A stretch of 14,850 nucleotides of DNA, taken from assembly GCF_014803895.1 (NCBI RefSeq), contig NZ_JAAVAU010000020.1:1-14850 (forward strand), read 5' to 3'. Under the pieces are notes generated by a model that was not told the DNA's origin, did no database searches, and saw only the letters and a program-made list of their open reading frames with translations. Position numbers and translations under genes: made by a program. Of this stretch, positions 7,342 to 13,048 are shown one piece after another; the first letter of the stretch is position 1, and each line of letters starts with the position of its first letter. This stretch comes from Lactobacillus sp. (lineage in GTDB: Bacteria; Bacillota; Bacilli; Lactobacillales; Lactobacillaceae).

Positions 7342-8235
7342 ATGATTGAAAACTACCTTTATCAATACTTAGTCACTTTTGCTCAAACAGGATCTTTAAA
7401 AGAAACTAGTCATCAATTACACGTCACTCCAGCTAGTGTTAGTCGTGGTCTTAAAAAGTTGGAAAAGCAGTTAGGTGTTCCTCTTTTTATTCATCAACCG
7501 CAAAAATTGGTTCTAACTGATATTGGTAAATTCACAGTGAGAGAAGTAGAAAAAATCTTACATCAAGAAGAAAAACTACCTACAGTAATTAAAAATTACT
7601 ATCAAAAATTTCAAATGCTTACAGTTGGAGCCTCTACTCCTGCAATAGTTCAGCTCTTGCAAGATTTAAATCTAAAAGATGTGCGGATTAGTAACAATAT
7701 GTTAAGCACTGCCCGAGTGAAAGAAAACTTGAAAACTCATCATTACAGCTTAATTATTTCTTCTAATTCAATTGAAACTAAAGATATTACCTCTGAATAT
7801 CTGGGGAAAGAAAAACTCTCAGTAATGTTAACTTCTTACAATAGTCTTTATTCACAAGCGAGCGTCTCTTTCGCTGACCTAAGTGGAAATGAATTTATTG
7901 TTTTAAAACATTTAGGTGAATGGAAAAATCTAATAGAAAATAATATTCCTAATATCCAGCTTATTTATCAACAAAATTTAGATTCTTACAATGAATTGGT
8001 AGAATATTCTGATTTTCCGCTTTTTAAAAGCAGCTTAGCACTTGATGACCCACATTTTATCAAAAATACTAAACGTAAAATTATTCCAGTTTCTAGTACA
8101 TTAGCTCAGTTACCTCTATTTGCAAGTTTTTTAAAAAATGATCGACAACTTGTTACTCCTATTTATCAAAAGCTAAAAAAGTCAATCAAAAAAGCCGATG
8201 AAGTTTATTCATCGACTTTAGAGAAAAATATTTGA
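7342..8235 (+). CDS. LysR-family regulator, divergent from the MFS exporter
   Basis: A 297-residue LysR-type protein, the only gene on the plus strand in the left two thirds of the window. The N-terminal helix-turn-helix (YLVTFAQTGSLKETSHQLHVTPASVSRGLKKLEKQLGVPLF, about residues 9-50) is clear; the effector domain starts with LTVGASTPA and is more diverged, so ligand prediction is not possible. The start ATG at 7342-7344 has AAGGAG at good spacing. Its -10 lies inside a perfect palindrome, which suggests autoregulation. The most likely target is the divergent MFS exporter (inference from layout). Its stop TGA at 8233-8235 is directly next to the stop of the aldo/keto reductase on the other strand, so the 3' end of this gene also carries the terminator of that reductase. 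Confidence 0.92.
   Translation: MIENYLYQYLVTFAQTGSLKETSHQLHVTPASVSRGLKKLEKQLGVPLFIHQPQKLVLTDIGKFTVREVEKILHQEEKLPTVIKNYYQKFQMLTVGASTPAIVQLLQDLNLKDVRISNNMLSTARVKENLKTHHYSLIISSNSIETKDITSEYLGKEKLSVMLTSYNSLYSQASVSFADLSGNEFIVLKHLGEWKNLIENNIPNIQLIYQQNLDSYNELVEYSDFPLFKSSLALDDPHFIKNTKRKIIPVSSTLAQLPLFASFLKNDRQLVTPIYQKLKKSIKKADEVYSSTLEKNI
8188..8219 (-). terminator. Terminator of the aldo/keto reductase gene, inside the LysR coding end
   Basis: On the minus strand a hairpin with core CGATGAA/TTCATCG (8196-8202 and 8208-8214), loop of five, extended by AAAG/CTTT across one mismatch, is followed by a T6 run. It lies within the last 50 bases of the convergent LysR gene. Confidence 0.75.
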
Positions 8236-9087
8236 CTACTTTTGACTATCAAAATCCATGTCCATCTTTGCATAACCAGCAACCATCTCTGGATTTGGAT
8301 TGTAGTAGCGCTTTTCAGTATCAAGCTTAGCAATTTCTGCCATTTCCTCATCAGTTAATTCAAAGTCAAAGATATCAAGATTTAACTTAATGTGAGCTGG
8401 ATTAGTTGAACCAGGAATTACAATATGACCGGCTTGAACATGCCAACGTAAGATAATTTGAACATTGCTTTTACCATATTTTTCACCAAGTTTAGTAAAG
8501 ATTGGTTGCTGCATCAAGGAACTATCACCGTGACCCAATGGGTACCAAGCCATCAAACGAGTGTCATAAGGTTTCAAAGTTGCCATAACTTTTTGAGCAG
8601 TAAAGTATGGGTGAGCTTCAAATTGGATTACTTGTGGCTTAATTTCTGCAAAGGTCAACAATTCATCTAATTCTTTTCCTTCAAAATTAGAAATACCAAT
8701 TGCCTTGATTTTGCCTTCTTTGTAGGCTTTTTCAAGTTGACGGTAGCCAACCTTCCAGTCACCTGATGGTTGGTGCAAGAAGAGCAAGTCTAAGTAATCA
8801 AGACTCAAACGTCTTAGAGTATCATCAACTGCAGTTTCTTTTTCGTAAACAGTTGGCCATAACTTAGAAGAAATAAATAATTCTTCACGATTAATACCAC
8901 TCTTAGCAATTGCACGACCAACTGCCTTTTCATTCATGTAACCATTGGCAGTATCGATTAAACGGTAACCATCTTGAATTGCTTCTAAAGTTGCCTTTTC
9001 AGCATCATCAGGTTCCATTTGGAAAGTACCTAAACCAATTGCTGGAATTTTTACATCATTATTTAAACTAAATACTTCGTTTGTCAT
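8236..9087 (-). CDS. Aldo/keto reductase (NADPH-dependent, 2,5-diketo-gluconate reductase type)
   Basis: A 283-residue cytoplasmic (beta/alpha)8-barrel reductase that reduces aldehydes and ketones with NADPH. The catalytic tetrad is complete: Asp45 and Tyr50 (LIDTANGY), Lys75 (ISSKLW) and His105 (LFLHQPSGDW). Family segments IGLGTF, AIGISNF, QFEAHPY and the cofactor loop IPGSTNPAHIKLN (around 220-235) are all visible. The length is normal. The start ATG at 9085-9087 has AAAGGAG upstream. The stop of the frameshifted flavodoxin gene lies 15 bases before this start, so both were probably on one transcript from the promoter near 9593; truncated translation of the flavodoxin could lower expression of this gene by polarity. 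The stop codon abuts that of the convergent LysR gene without any gap. Confidence 0.95.
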   Translation of the reverse strand: MTNEVFSLNNDVKIPAIGLGTFQMEPDDAEKATLEAIQDGYRLIDTANGYMNEKAVGRAIAKSGINREELFISSKLWPTVYEKETAVDDTLRRLSLDYLDLLFLHQPSGDWKVGYRQLEKAYKEGKIKAIGISNFEGKELDELLTFAEIKPQVIQFEAHPYFTAQKVMATLKPYDTRLMAWYPLGHGDSSLMQQPIFTKLGEKYGKSNVQIILRWHVQAGHIVIPGSTNPAHIKLNLDIFDFELTDEEMAEIAKLDTEKRYYNPNPEMVAGYAKMDMDFDSQK

Positions 9088-9102
9088 TATTAATATCTCC
9101 TT

Positions 9103-9559
9103 TTATTGTAAAGCTAAAGTCCATTCATCTAAGTTTCTATCACCATGACCACTTAGCAAGACATCTAAAGCATCAGCCCATTCTTTAAAGACTTGATCAT
9201 AGTCACCAACGCTGCCAGCGTCAGTATAGAATGAAGCAACCTTGCCTTTGTAGCCATTTAATTTTTTCAAGAAAGTATAAATTGGAGTTGCAGGTTTACC
9301 CCCCCCAAACAGGACTGCCTACCAAGATTAGGTCGTACTTATCAAAATCATCGACATCGATGCTAATTTCAGGATAAGTACTGTTAGCAATTTGTTCTTT
9401 AGAAATATCAAAAGTATCGTACATATCTTTAGAAAATACATCCGGAGCAACTTTGATTTCCGCCAAATCACTATTGGGTAGTTGAGCAGCGATATTTTCA
9501 GCTACTTTTTTGGTAGTGCCGGACCAAGAATAATATGTAACTAAATATTTTTTACTCAT
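9103..9559 (-). pseudogene. Flavodoxin-like gene broken by a frameshift in a G8 tract
   Basis: The frame starting at the ATG 9557-9559 (RBS AGAGGAG) encodes 87 residues: flavodoxin strand KYLVTYYS, FMN phosphate loop SWSGTTK, and the flavin-side GSPVWGG. It then hits TAA directly after eight G on the coding strand (9299-9306). With seven G the frame would continue as WGGKPATPIYTFLKKLNGYKG-type sequence, matching the intact copy at 10690-11145 to its last residue; the whole would be 457 bases against 456 in the intact gene. By eye 68 of the first 87 residues are identical to that copy. Flavodoxins are FMN electron carriers or, in this small family, stress-linked oxidoreductases. The break may be decay, phase variation by tract slippage, or a sequencing error. 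The gene leads into the aldo/keto reductase 15 bases further. Confidence 0.9.
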
Positions 9560-9592
9560 AGATTTATCTCCTCTTGTTAACTTTCAATTAGA

Positions 9593-9681
9593 ATTATAGT
9601 GCCAAAAATATAAATAAAAAATTGCCAAAATCTTATAATAGTATACGTTATGCGTATAACTAAAACTTGAGTAAAAACTGA
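9593..9681 (-). promoter_or_regulatory. Promoter and candidate operator of the flavodoxin/aldo-keto reductase transcript
   Basis: Minus strand: a consensus -10 TATAAT (9593-9598), conserved with the intact copy (11175-11180) together with the following TCTAATT, but with no acceptable -35. Further upstream is a perfect 6+5+6 palindrome TATACG-N5-CGTATA (9642-9658). Read on the minus strand, this palindrome fills a 19-base gap between TTTTAG and TATTAT, a spacing typical of MerR-controlled promoters. The -35 is poor, so this is only a suggestion. Confidence 0.45.
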
Positions 9682-9726
9682 TATATCAATAAAGTGATTT
9701 TACCGTATTAACCCAAATATAGCTTA

Positions 9727-9748
9727 TGTGCATCAAGTGTGCATCAAT
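9727..9748. repeat. 11-bp tandem direct repeat TGTGCATCAAG/T
   Basis: Two copies of TGTGCATCAA spaced exactly 11 bases apart. A second, unrelated 11-bp tandem pair lies at 11238-11259, so the two pairs flank the mazEF and flavodoxin copy. Tandem repeats of this size are typical of arm-type binding sites of tyrosine integrases; that reading is speculative here, as no integrase gene is seen. Confidence 0.6.
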
Positions 9749-9790
9749 AAAAAAGCCACCCCAGAGGCAAATCCTCCCGAGTGGTCATTT
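9749..9790 (-). terminator. Hairpin terminator, related to the one at 10613-10654
   Basis: Stem of CCACTCgGGAGG against CCTCtGGGGTGG on the minus strand with a five-base loop, then a T6 run. It shares most positions with the hairpin at 10613-10654 in the same orientation, so mazEF is bracketed by two directly repeated hairpins. It could terminate read-through from mazF. Confidence 0.65.
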
Positions 9791-9816
9791 AATATTTCTA
9801 AATAACTTGAGTCTAT

Positions 9817-9863
9817 AAAAAAAGACCTATATAATGTTGTTAGCTAAACATCATCATATAGGT
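9817..9863 (-). terminator. Second terminator downstream of mazF
   Basis: Minus strand: outer stem ACCTATAT/ATATAGGT (9825-9832 with 9856-9863), inner stem ATGTT/AACAT, followed by a run of seven T (9817-9823). Confidence 0.7.
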
Positions 9864-9895
9864 AAAATAGCTTCAGCTCTACTGTAAGCTATTTT
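9864..9895 (-). terminator. First terminator downstream of mazF
   Basis: A perfect 10-bp stem AAAATAGCTT (9864-9873) / AAGCTATTTT (9886-9895) with a 12-base loop, beginning at the base after the mazF stop codon. With the next two hairpins it gives three terminator-like structures in a row. Confidence 0.7.
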
Positions 9896-10231
9896 TTAAT
9901 AAATAAATTTTATAAATTTAACAATTTGTTGCCTGAAATCATCAGGAACCGAACACCAATAACTATAGCCTCTAGCTGTAGTATCTACTGTTCTCCCTTG
10001 TGATAATAAAGCTTGCCCTTCAATTGGAAGATTTTCTGGTAAATCAATATTTAACGGAAAATCTTTTTTCTTTGAAGTAATGGGTACTACACTTACCAAA
10101 CCATTACACATTTTGTTAAATTCATCATTAGACACTACTAATACAGGACGGTATCCGGCTTGTTCATGACCTAATGTTGGATCAAGGTTTAACTTAATAA
10201 TGTCACCTTGATGCAAAAAATCTTTTGCCAT
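9896..10231 (-). CDS. mazF: MazF/PemK-family endoribonuclease toxin
   Basis: A 111-residue toxin of a type II toxin-antitoxin pair that cleaves mRNA at short sequence motifs. Family signatures are all present: QGDIIKLNLDPTLGHEQAGYRPVLVVSND (residues 8-36, with the RNA-binding/catalytic Arg of GYRP), VVPITS (48-53) and ALLSQGRTVDTTARG (74-88), where the conserved Gln-x-Arg-Thr-x-Asp lies. The length is normal; the C-terminus (IVKFIKFIY) is Lys/Ile-rich. The start ATG at 10229-10231 has an excellent GGGAGGTG. The gap to the antitoxin gene is 27 bases, not an overlap. Three hairpins follow the stop codon, insulating the next promoter. The cleavage motif cannot be predicted from sequence. Confidence 0.93.
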   Translation of the reverse strand: MAKDFLHQGDIIKLNLDPTLGHEQAGYRPVLVVSNDEFNKMCNGLVSVVPITSKKKDFPLNIDLPENLPIEGQALLSQGRTVDTTARGYSYWCSVPDDFRQQIVKFIKFIY

Positions 10232-10258
10232 CTATTCACCTCCCTTCAGGAAAAACTT

Positions 10259-10543
10259 CTATAAAAGTTCTCTTCCAACTGGTTTCCCTAAATCGAATTC
10301 TTTAGATTCATTAGGGTGCTCTTTATTCCAGTCATTCCAATATTTTTTATAATCAAAGCCCTCAAAAAGTTCTTTTAAACTTTCAGGGCTTTTTTTCTTT
10401 TTTAGAATAATCTCTTTGTTACTGTTTACGGTAACGTCAAATGTTGTCGGTTCAGTACCAATACCAGCTTGGGTTAGGATCGATTTTGGTAACCGAACCG
10501 CATGTGAGTTACCCCACTTTTTCAATTCGGTTGTGTTAGTCAT
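10259..10543 (-). CDS. mazE: MazE-family antitoxin (AbrB/SpoVT-like DNA-binding)
   Basis: A 94-residue antitoxin. The N-terminal swapped-hairpin domain is clear (LKKWGNSHAVRLPKSIL, about residues 7-23, the DNA-contacting part), followed by EIILKKKK; the C-terminal half is acidic and aromatic (FEGFDYKKYWNDWN) and ends in GKPVGRELL, the usual toxin-binding tail. The ATG at 10541-10543 is chosen as start because AAGGAGG lies nine bases before it; a longer reading from TTG at 10559-10561 would put the start inside this Shine-Dalgarno sequence and is rejected. MazE neutralises MazF by direct binding and, alone or with MazF, represses its own promoter, for which a palindrome at 10587-10600 is a good candidate. 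Both genes lie between two copies of a flavodoxin gene. Confidence 0.92.
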   Translation of the reverse strand: MTNTTELKKWGNSHAVRLPKSILTQAGIGTEPTTFDVTVNSNKEIILKKKKSPESLKELFEGFDYKKYWNDWNKEHPNESKEFDLGKPVGRELL

Positions 10544-10586
10544 TAAGAGTTCCTCCTTCAAATCTTAAAGGTTACTATATAAAGTA

Positions 10587-10600
10587 TATACCAATGTATA
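10587..10600 (-). promoter_or_regulatory. Candidate mazEF operator/promoter
   Basis: An inverted repeat TATAC-N4-GTATA sits 44 bases before the mazE start, next to A/T-rich -10-like sequences (TATACT, TATAGT on the minus strand) and a TTGTTT that could be the -35 (18-20 base spacing). MazE-type antitoxins bind such palindromes at their own promoter. The exact -10 is not certain. Confidence 0.45.
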
Positions 10601-10612
10601 AACAAAAACAAC

Positions 10613-10654
10613 AAAAAAGCCACTCCAGAGGGTAATCCTCCAGAGTAGCTTTTT
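10613..10654 (-). terminator. Terminator of the intact flavodoxin copy; one of a hairpin repeat pair
   Basis: Hairpin AAAAAGC-ACTC-AGAGG / CCTC-AGAGT-GCTTTTT with five-base loop; T-runs on both strands, so it may work in both directions. It lies 36 bases after the flavodoxin stop and directly upstream of the mazEF promoter. Related to 9749-9790. Confidence 0.85.
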
Positions 10655-10689
10655 GCAAACTATATAATTTACTCTAAAAAATATTTATT

Positions 10690-11145
10690 CTATTGTAAGG
10701 TTAAAGTCCATTCATCTAATTTTCTATCACCGTGTCCACTTGGTAAAACATCTAAACCGTCAGCCCACTGTTTAAACACTTTATCATAATCTTCAATACT
10801 ACCGACATCTGTATAGAAAGATGCCACCTTACCTTTATAACCATTTAATTTTTTCAAAAAAGTATAAATTGGAGTTGCAGGTTTACCACCCCAAATAGGA
10901 CTACCGACCAAGATTAAATCATACTGATTAAAATCGTCGATACTTATATCAATATCAGGATAGTTATTAGTAGCAATTTGTTCTTTAGAAATATCAAATG
11001 TTTCGTACATATCTTCAGAAAATACATCAGGTGCAACCTTAATTTCTGCCAGGTTGCTGTTAGGCAATTGCGCAGCAATATTTTTAGCTACCCTTTTAGT
11101 ATTATCTGACCATGAATAATATGTGATTAAATACTTTTTGTTCAT
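10690..11145 (-). CDS. Flavodoxin-like protein, intact copy with altered phosphate loop
   Basis: A 151-residue cytoplasmic flavodoxin-like protein, full length compared with small flavodoxins: first strand KYLITYYS, helix NTKRVAKNIAAQLP, the second-domain GSPIWGGKPATPIYTFL (flavin side) and a C-terminal GHGDRKLDEWTLTLQ. It is a close duplicate of the frameshifted gene at 9103-9559. In that copy the FMN phosphate loop reads SWSGTTK, but here it is SWSDNTK: the conserved glycine 14 is replaced by Asp, which should disfavour binding of the FMN phosphate. So the intact copy has a suspicious loop, and the copy with the good loop is broken. The start ATG at 11143-11145 has AAGGAG. A promoter -10 TATAAT (11175-11180) is conserved with the other copy. 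A terminator follows at 10613-10654. Confidence 0.92.
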   Translation of the reverse strand: MNKKYLITYYSWSDNTKRVAKNIAAQLPNSNLAEIKVAPDVFSEDMYETFDISKEQIATNNYPDIDISIDDFNQYDLILVGSPIWGGKPATPIYTFLKKLNGYKGKVASFYTDVGSIEDYDKVFKQWADGLDVLPSGHGDRKLDEWTLTLQ

Positions 11146-11174
11146 AGCTATCTCCTTACTTACTTTTAATTAGA

Positions 11175-11230
11175 ATTATAGTGCTAAATTAATAAATAAT
11201 AAACAGTTAATTTCTAATACTAGTATACTA
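11175..11230 (-). promoter_or_regulatory. Promoter region of the intact flavodoxin copy
   Basis: Minus strand -10 TATAAT (11175-11180) followed by TCTAATT, as in the broken copy; at 17-base spacing only a weak TTTATT serves as -35. A 10-bp palindrome TAGTATACTA (11221-11230) lies further upstream and shares the GTATAC core with the operator at 9642-9658. Confidence 0.45.
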
Positions 11231-11237
11231 TTATCAT

Positions 11238-11259
11238 ATTTGTCCCAAATTTGTCCCAA
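11238..11259. repeat. 11-bp tandem direct repeat ATTTGTCCCAA x2
   Basis: Two perfect copies of an 11-bp unit in tandem, upstream of the intact flavodoxin. Same period as the pair at 9727-9748 but unrelated sequence. Possible integrase arm-type sites or regulator sites; no proof. Confidence 0.7.
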
Positions 11260-11772
11260 AAATAAAAGAAAGCGTAGCTAGTATTTTTGTAATATTTTGT
11301 AATTTTTAGATGCCCTATAATCAAGTTTTGTTGAATAAACTTGCTAACTGGCCATTTATTTTCTACAGATTGTATTTTAATAAAGAGATAATTCAAGATG
11401 TAAATGAAGTTTAATTGTATCGTAGTATGATGAAAGAAATAATAAACAATATTTGTTCATTATTAGTGGCACAACAGCTTGAATAATCACACCTAATCGT
11501 GGAATTAAAAAAGACACCTACTATTTTATCAGTCCCTACCAAATAAGTATCACAATAAACATGATGATAAAATTGTACTGCCTTTAGATTGCTTCTAATG
11601 GGTAACCAAGTGAAAGAAAGTTGGCAAACCCAATTAACTCATGAAAATCCGTAACTACAAAAGTATAAGAAAGTATTTTATTGCATCTTGGCATATTTAA
11701 AGTCAAAAAACAATAAATGGTGCTATTCTCTAATTATATAAACTATCTAACTATGTAGGAAGTAATTTAATA
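11260..11772. other. Gene-free stretch with traces of decayed coding sequence, ending in a promoter/leader
   Basis: No intact gene is found in these 513 bases. The plus strand carries open pieces interrupted by stops: a frame at about 11321-11416 reading QVLLNKLANWPFIFYRLYFN and continuing to a stop, and at about 11554-11655 pieces NKHDDKIVLPLDCF and MGNQVKESWQTQLTHENP in different frames. They look like remains of a lost gene, which I do not recognise. The last part (11690-11772) holds A/T-rich sequence including TATATA (11735-11745 region) and AGGA before the next gene, the probable but poorly defined promoter and RBS. Confidence 0.4.
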
Positions 11773-12021
11773 ATGGATAAAAAAGTTAAAGTTAGTGCTA
11801 TTGTTGCAGCATTGTTAGCTGTAGCACCTGTGGCAAGTTCTGTGGCTATTAACACTTCTGCTCCTAGCGTTGTTCAAGCTGCAAGCAAAAAAGTTAAAAA
11901 GACTACCAAAAAGGCTACCAAGAAGAGTAGTAAAAAAACCACAAAAAATAGTGAAAAGATTGCAGGATACAGTATAAAAGATTATGAAAAAGCAGATGCT
12001 ATTATTCCTAAAAAAATATAA
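11773..12021 (+). CDS. Exported Lys/Ser/Thr-rich protein, N-terminal fragment of a frameshifted gene
   Basis: An 82-residue reading frame with a clear Sec signal peptide: a basic start MDKKVKV, a hydrophobic core IVAALLAVAPVASSVAI, and a probable cleavage after VVQA, like the leaders of S-layer-associated proteins of the L. acidophilus group. The mature part begins with a strongly basic run (KKVKKTTKKATKKSSKKTTK) that could bind the anionic cell wall. The frame ends at TAA 12019-12021, right after seven A (12010-12016). With one more A the reading continues as IIPKKNIKLKGVKSKRVFQ... straight into the frame that ends at 12665, giving one protein of 297 residues. So this is most likely the front part of one gene. 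ATG at 11773 is preceded by AGGA with rather long spacing (12 bases). Function unknown. Confidence 0.8.
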   Translation: MDKKVKVSAIVAALLAVAPVASSVAINTSAPSVVQAASKKVKKTTKKATKKSSKKTTKNSEKIAGYSIKDYEKADAIIPKKI

Positions 12022-12074
12022 AATTAAAAGGTGTTAAAAGTAAACGAGTATTTCAAACACTTAAAGCTGGTGTA

Positions 12075-12665
12075 ATGTATCTTGTTCCTAAATATTCTGT
12101 GACATTTTCACTTTTTGATAAAAATTACGACTTTACTATTAATGTGGATGAAGATGAGGATGGTTATGATGACTATGACAATGAATATGCAGAAGTAAAA
12201 GCCTCAGATGTTATACCTTTTAATTATCATACTGATAAAGGTGTAAAAAATTATGTAAATAAATATAATAACTTTTTAAAAAAATTAAAGTCTAACCAAG
12301 ACATGGGATTTAAATTTAAAAAGGATACTACTATTCTAGTATCACCACCACATCCCCGTGGTGAGGACGAACTTTATGAAACAGTTGGAGGCACTTCACT
12401 ATTTAAAAAACGTACTGTTAAAAAGAATAAAATTATCTATGTAGATACTTTTCAAGATTTAATGGACAAGACTATTGGTGAGAACGACCCTGATATTATT
12501 AAATATAAAGGTAAATATTATTACCGAGTACATATTTTTCTAAAAGATTATGATTATAATTATGATCCATATGCCGTCCACGTTGCTTATATACCAGTAG
12601 ATAGCATTGAATTTGTTGTACTGGATGGCAGCAATAATGCAGTAAATTCAAATTATAGATTATAA
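12075..12665 (+). CDS. C-terminal fragment of the same exported protein
   Basis: A frame open from about 12011 to the stop at 12665; the first ATG is at 12075 but has no convincing RBS, so it is unlikely to be translated alone. Joined to the fragment at 11773-12021 across the A7 tract it completes a secreted protein. This part has an acidic Asp/Tyr cluster (VDEDEDGYDDYDNEY), in contrast to the basic N-terminal run, a SPPHPRGEDE turn, and a C-terminal KYKGKYYYRVHIFLKDY...YIPVDSIEFVVLDG segment rich in Tyr and beta strands; the YKGKYYYRVH piece recalls cell-wall-binding modules such as SLAP or SH3-like domains, but I cannot assign a family. A terminator follows at 12736-12774. Confidence 0.65.
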   Translation: MYLVPKYSVTFSLFDKNYDFTINVDEDEDGYDDYDNEYAEVKASDVIPFNYHTDKGVKNYVNKYNNFLKKLKSNQDMGFKFKKDTTILVSPPHPRGEDELYETVGGTSLFKKRTVKKNKIIYVDTFQDLMDKTIGENDPDIIKYKGKYYYRVHIFLKDYDYNYDPYAVHVAYIPVDSIEFVVLDGSNNAVNSNYRL

Positions 12666-12735
12666 TAGCCAATAAAAAGCTCATTTTATCAAACAAATTG
12701 TGTACTGAGCTATAAAAGTTAGATAAAAATTCATT

Positions 12736-12774
12736 AAGGCTTGACTCTGATTAAATATCGAAGTCAAGCCTTTT
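12736..12774 (+). terminator. Intrinsic terminator of the exported-protein gene
   Basis: A perfect 11-bp stem AAGGCTTGACT (12736-12746) / AGTCAAGCCTT (12762-12772), loop of 15, then TTTT on the plus strand. A weaker hairpin AGCTCA/TGAGCT (12678-12711) lies before it. Confidence 0.8.
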
Positions 12775-12814
12775 AGTCTAATCTTTGTTTTTGTAGTTTT
12801 GTAGTGCAGTGTAA

Positions 12815-12846
12815 ATAAAAACACTCAACGTATTATTCGTTAAGTG
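12815..12846 (-). terminator. Terminator of the 31-residue peptide gene
   Basis: Minus strand stem CACTTAACG/CGTTGAGTG (one G.T pair) with loop of seven, followed by TTTTTATTT. It starts 44 bases after the peptide stop codon. Confidence 0.75.
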
Positions 12847-12889
12847 CTGACGGAATGTTTTGTCGCAAAGTTTATCTTAAATTAAAGAT

Positions 12890-12985
12890 TTAAAATGAAC
12901 TCCCTATAGTTTTAATTAGCGTTCCTAATATAACTGCTAATACAGTGAAAGCAAAATATCGATTCATTTTTTCTTTGTGCGTCAT
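12890..12985 (-). CDS. Small membrane peptide, 31 residues
   Basis: A short gene with all the signs of expression: ATG at 12983-12985 preceded by AAAGGAG six bases away, stop TAA at 12890-12892, and an intrinsic terminator 44 bases further. The peptide begins MTHKEKMNRYF (basic, probably cytoplasmic), continues with one hydrophobic segment of about 14 residues (FAFTVLAVILGTLI) and ends KTIGSSF. It has one predicted membrane span with the N-terminus inside. This size and shape fit type I toxin peptides, regulatory membrane peptides, or small bacteriocin-like peptides, but I see no family motif and no clear antisense RNA. Two palindromes lie upstream (13014-13026 and 13035-13048), suggesting regulation. 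It is isolated, pointing towards the exported-protein gene. Confidence 0.65.
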   Translation of the reverse strand: MTHKEKMNRYFAFTVLAVILGTLIKTIGSSF

Positions 12986-13013
12986 GTTTATCTCCTTTAC
13001 TATTAATTTACTT

Positions 13014-13048
13014 GATAGATACTATCGTTTTATATGTAATAGATTACA
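13014..13048 (-). promoter_or_regulatory. Two palindromes upstream of the small peptide gene
   Basis: GATAG-ATA-CTATC (13014-13026) and TGTAAT-AG-ATTACA (13035-13048) are perfect inverted repeats 8 bases apart in the leader/promoter of the peptide gene. Promoter-like hexamers overlap them on the minus strand (TTGATT, TTGTAA, TATAAA, TAGTAT) but none has ideal spacing. The second resembles metalloregulator sites in having GTAAT/ATTAC arms, but the spacing differs from the Zur consensus; no assignment. Confidence 0.4.

Noticed and set aside
8458..8670. Plus-strand open frame of 70 codons
   Set aside because: Antisense shadow of the aldo/keto reductase, without RBS.
9727..9748. CRISPR-like repeats
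   Set aside because: Only two units of 11 bp in tandem without spacers; the same holds for 11238-11259.
10544..10561. Longer mazE start at TTG 10559-10561
   Set aside because: The TTG and the following codons form the Shine-Dalgarno sequence AAGGAGG of the ATG at 10541-10543.
12499..12696. Minus-strand open frame of 65 codons
   Set aside because: Opposite the C-terminal part of the exported protein, which shows better coding character; no RBS.
13035..13048. Zur box
   Set aside because: Arms GTAAT/ATTAC fit, but the spacer has two bases instead of one and the outer positions do not match.
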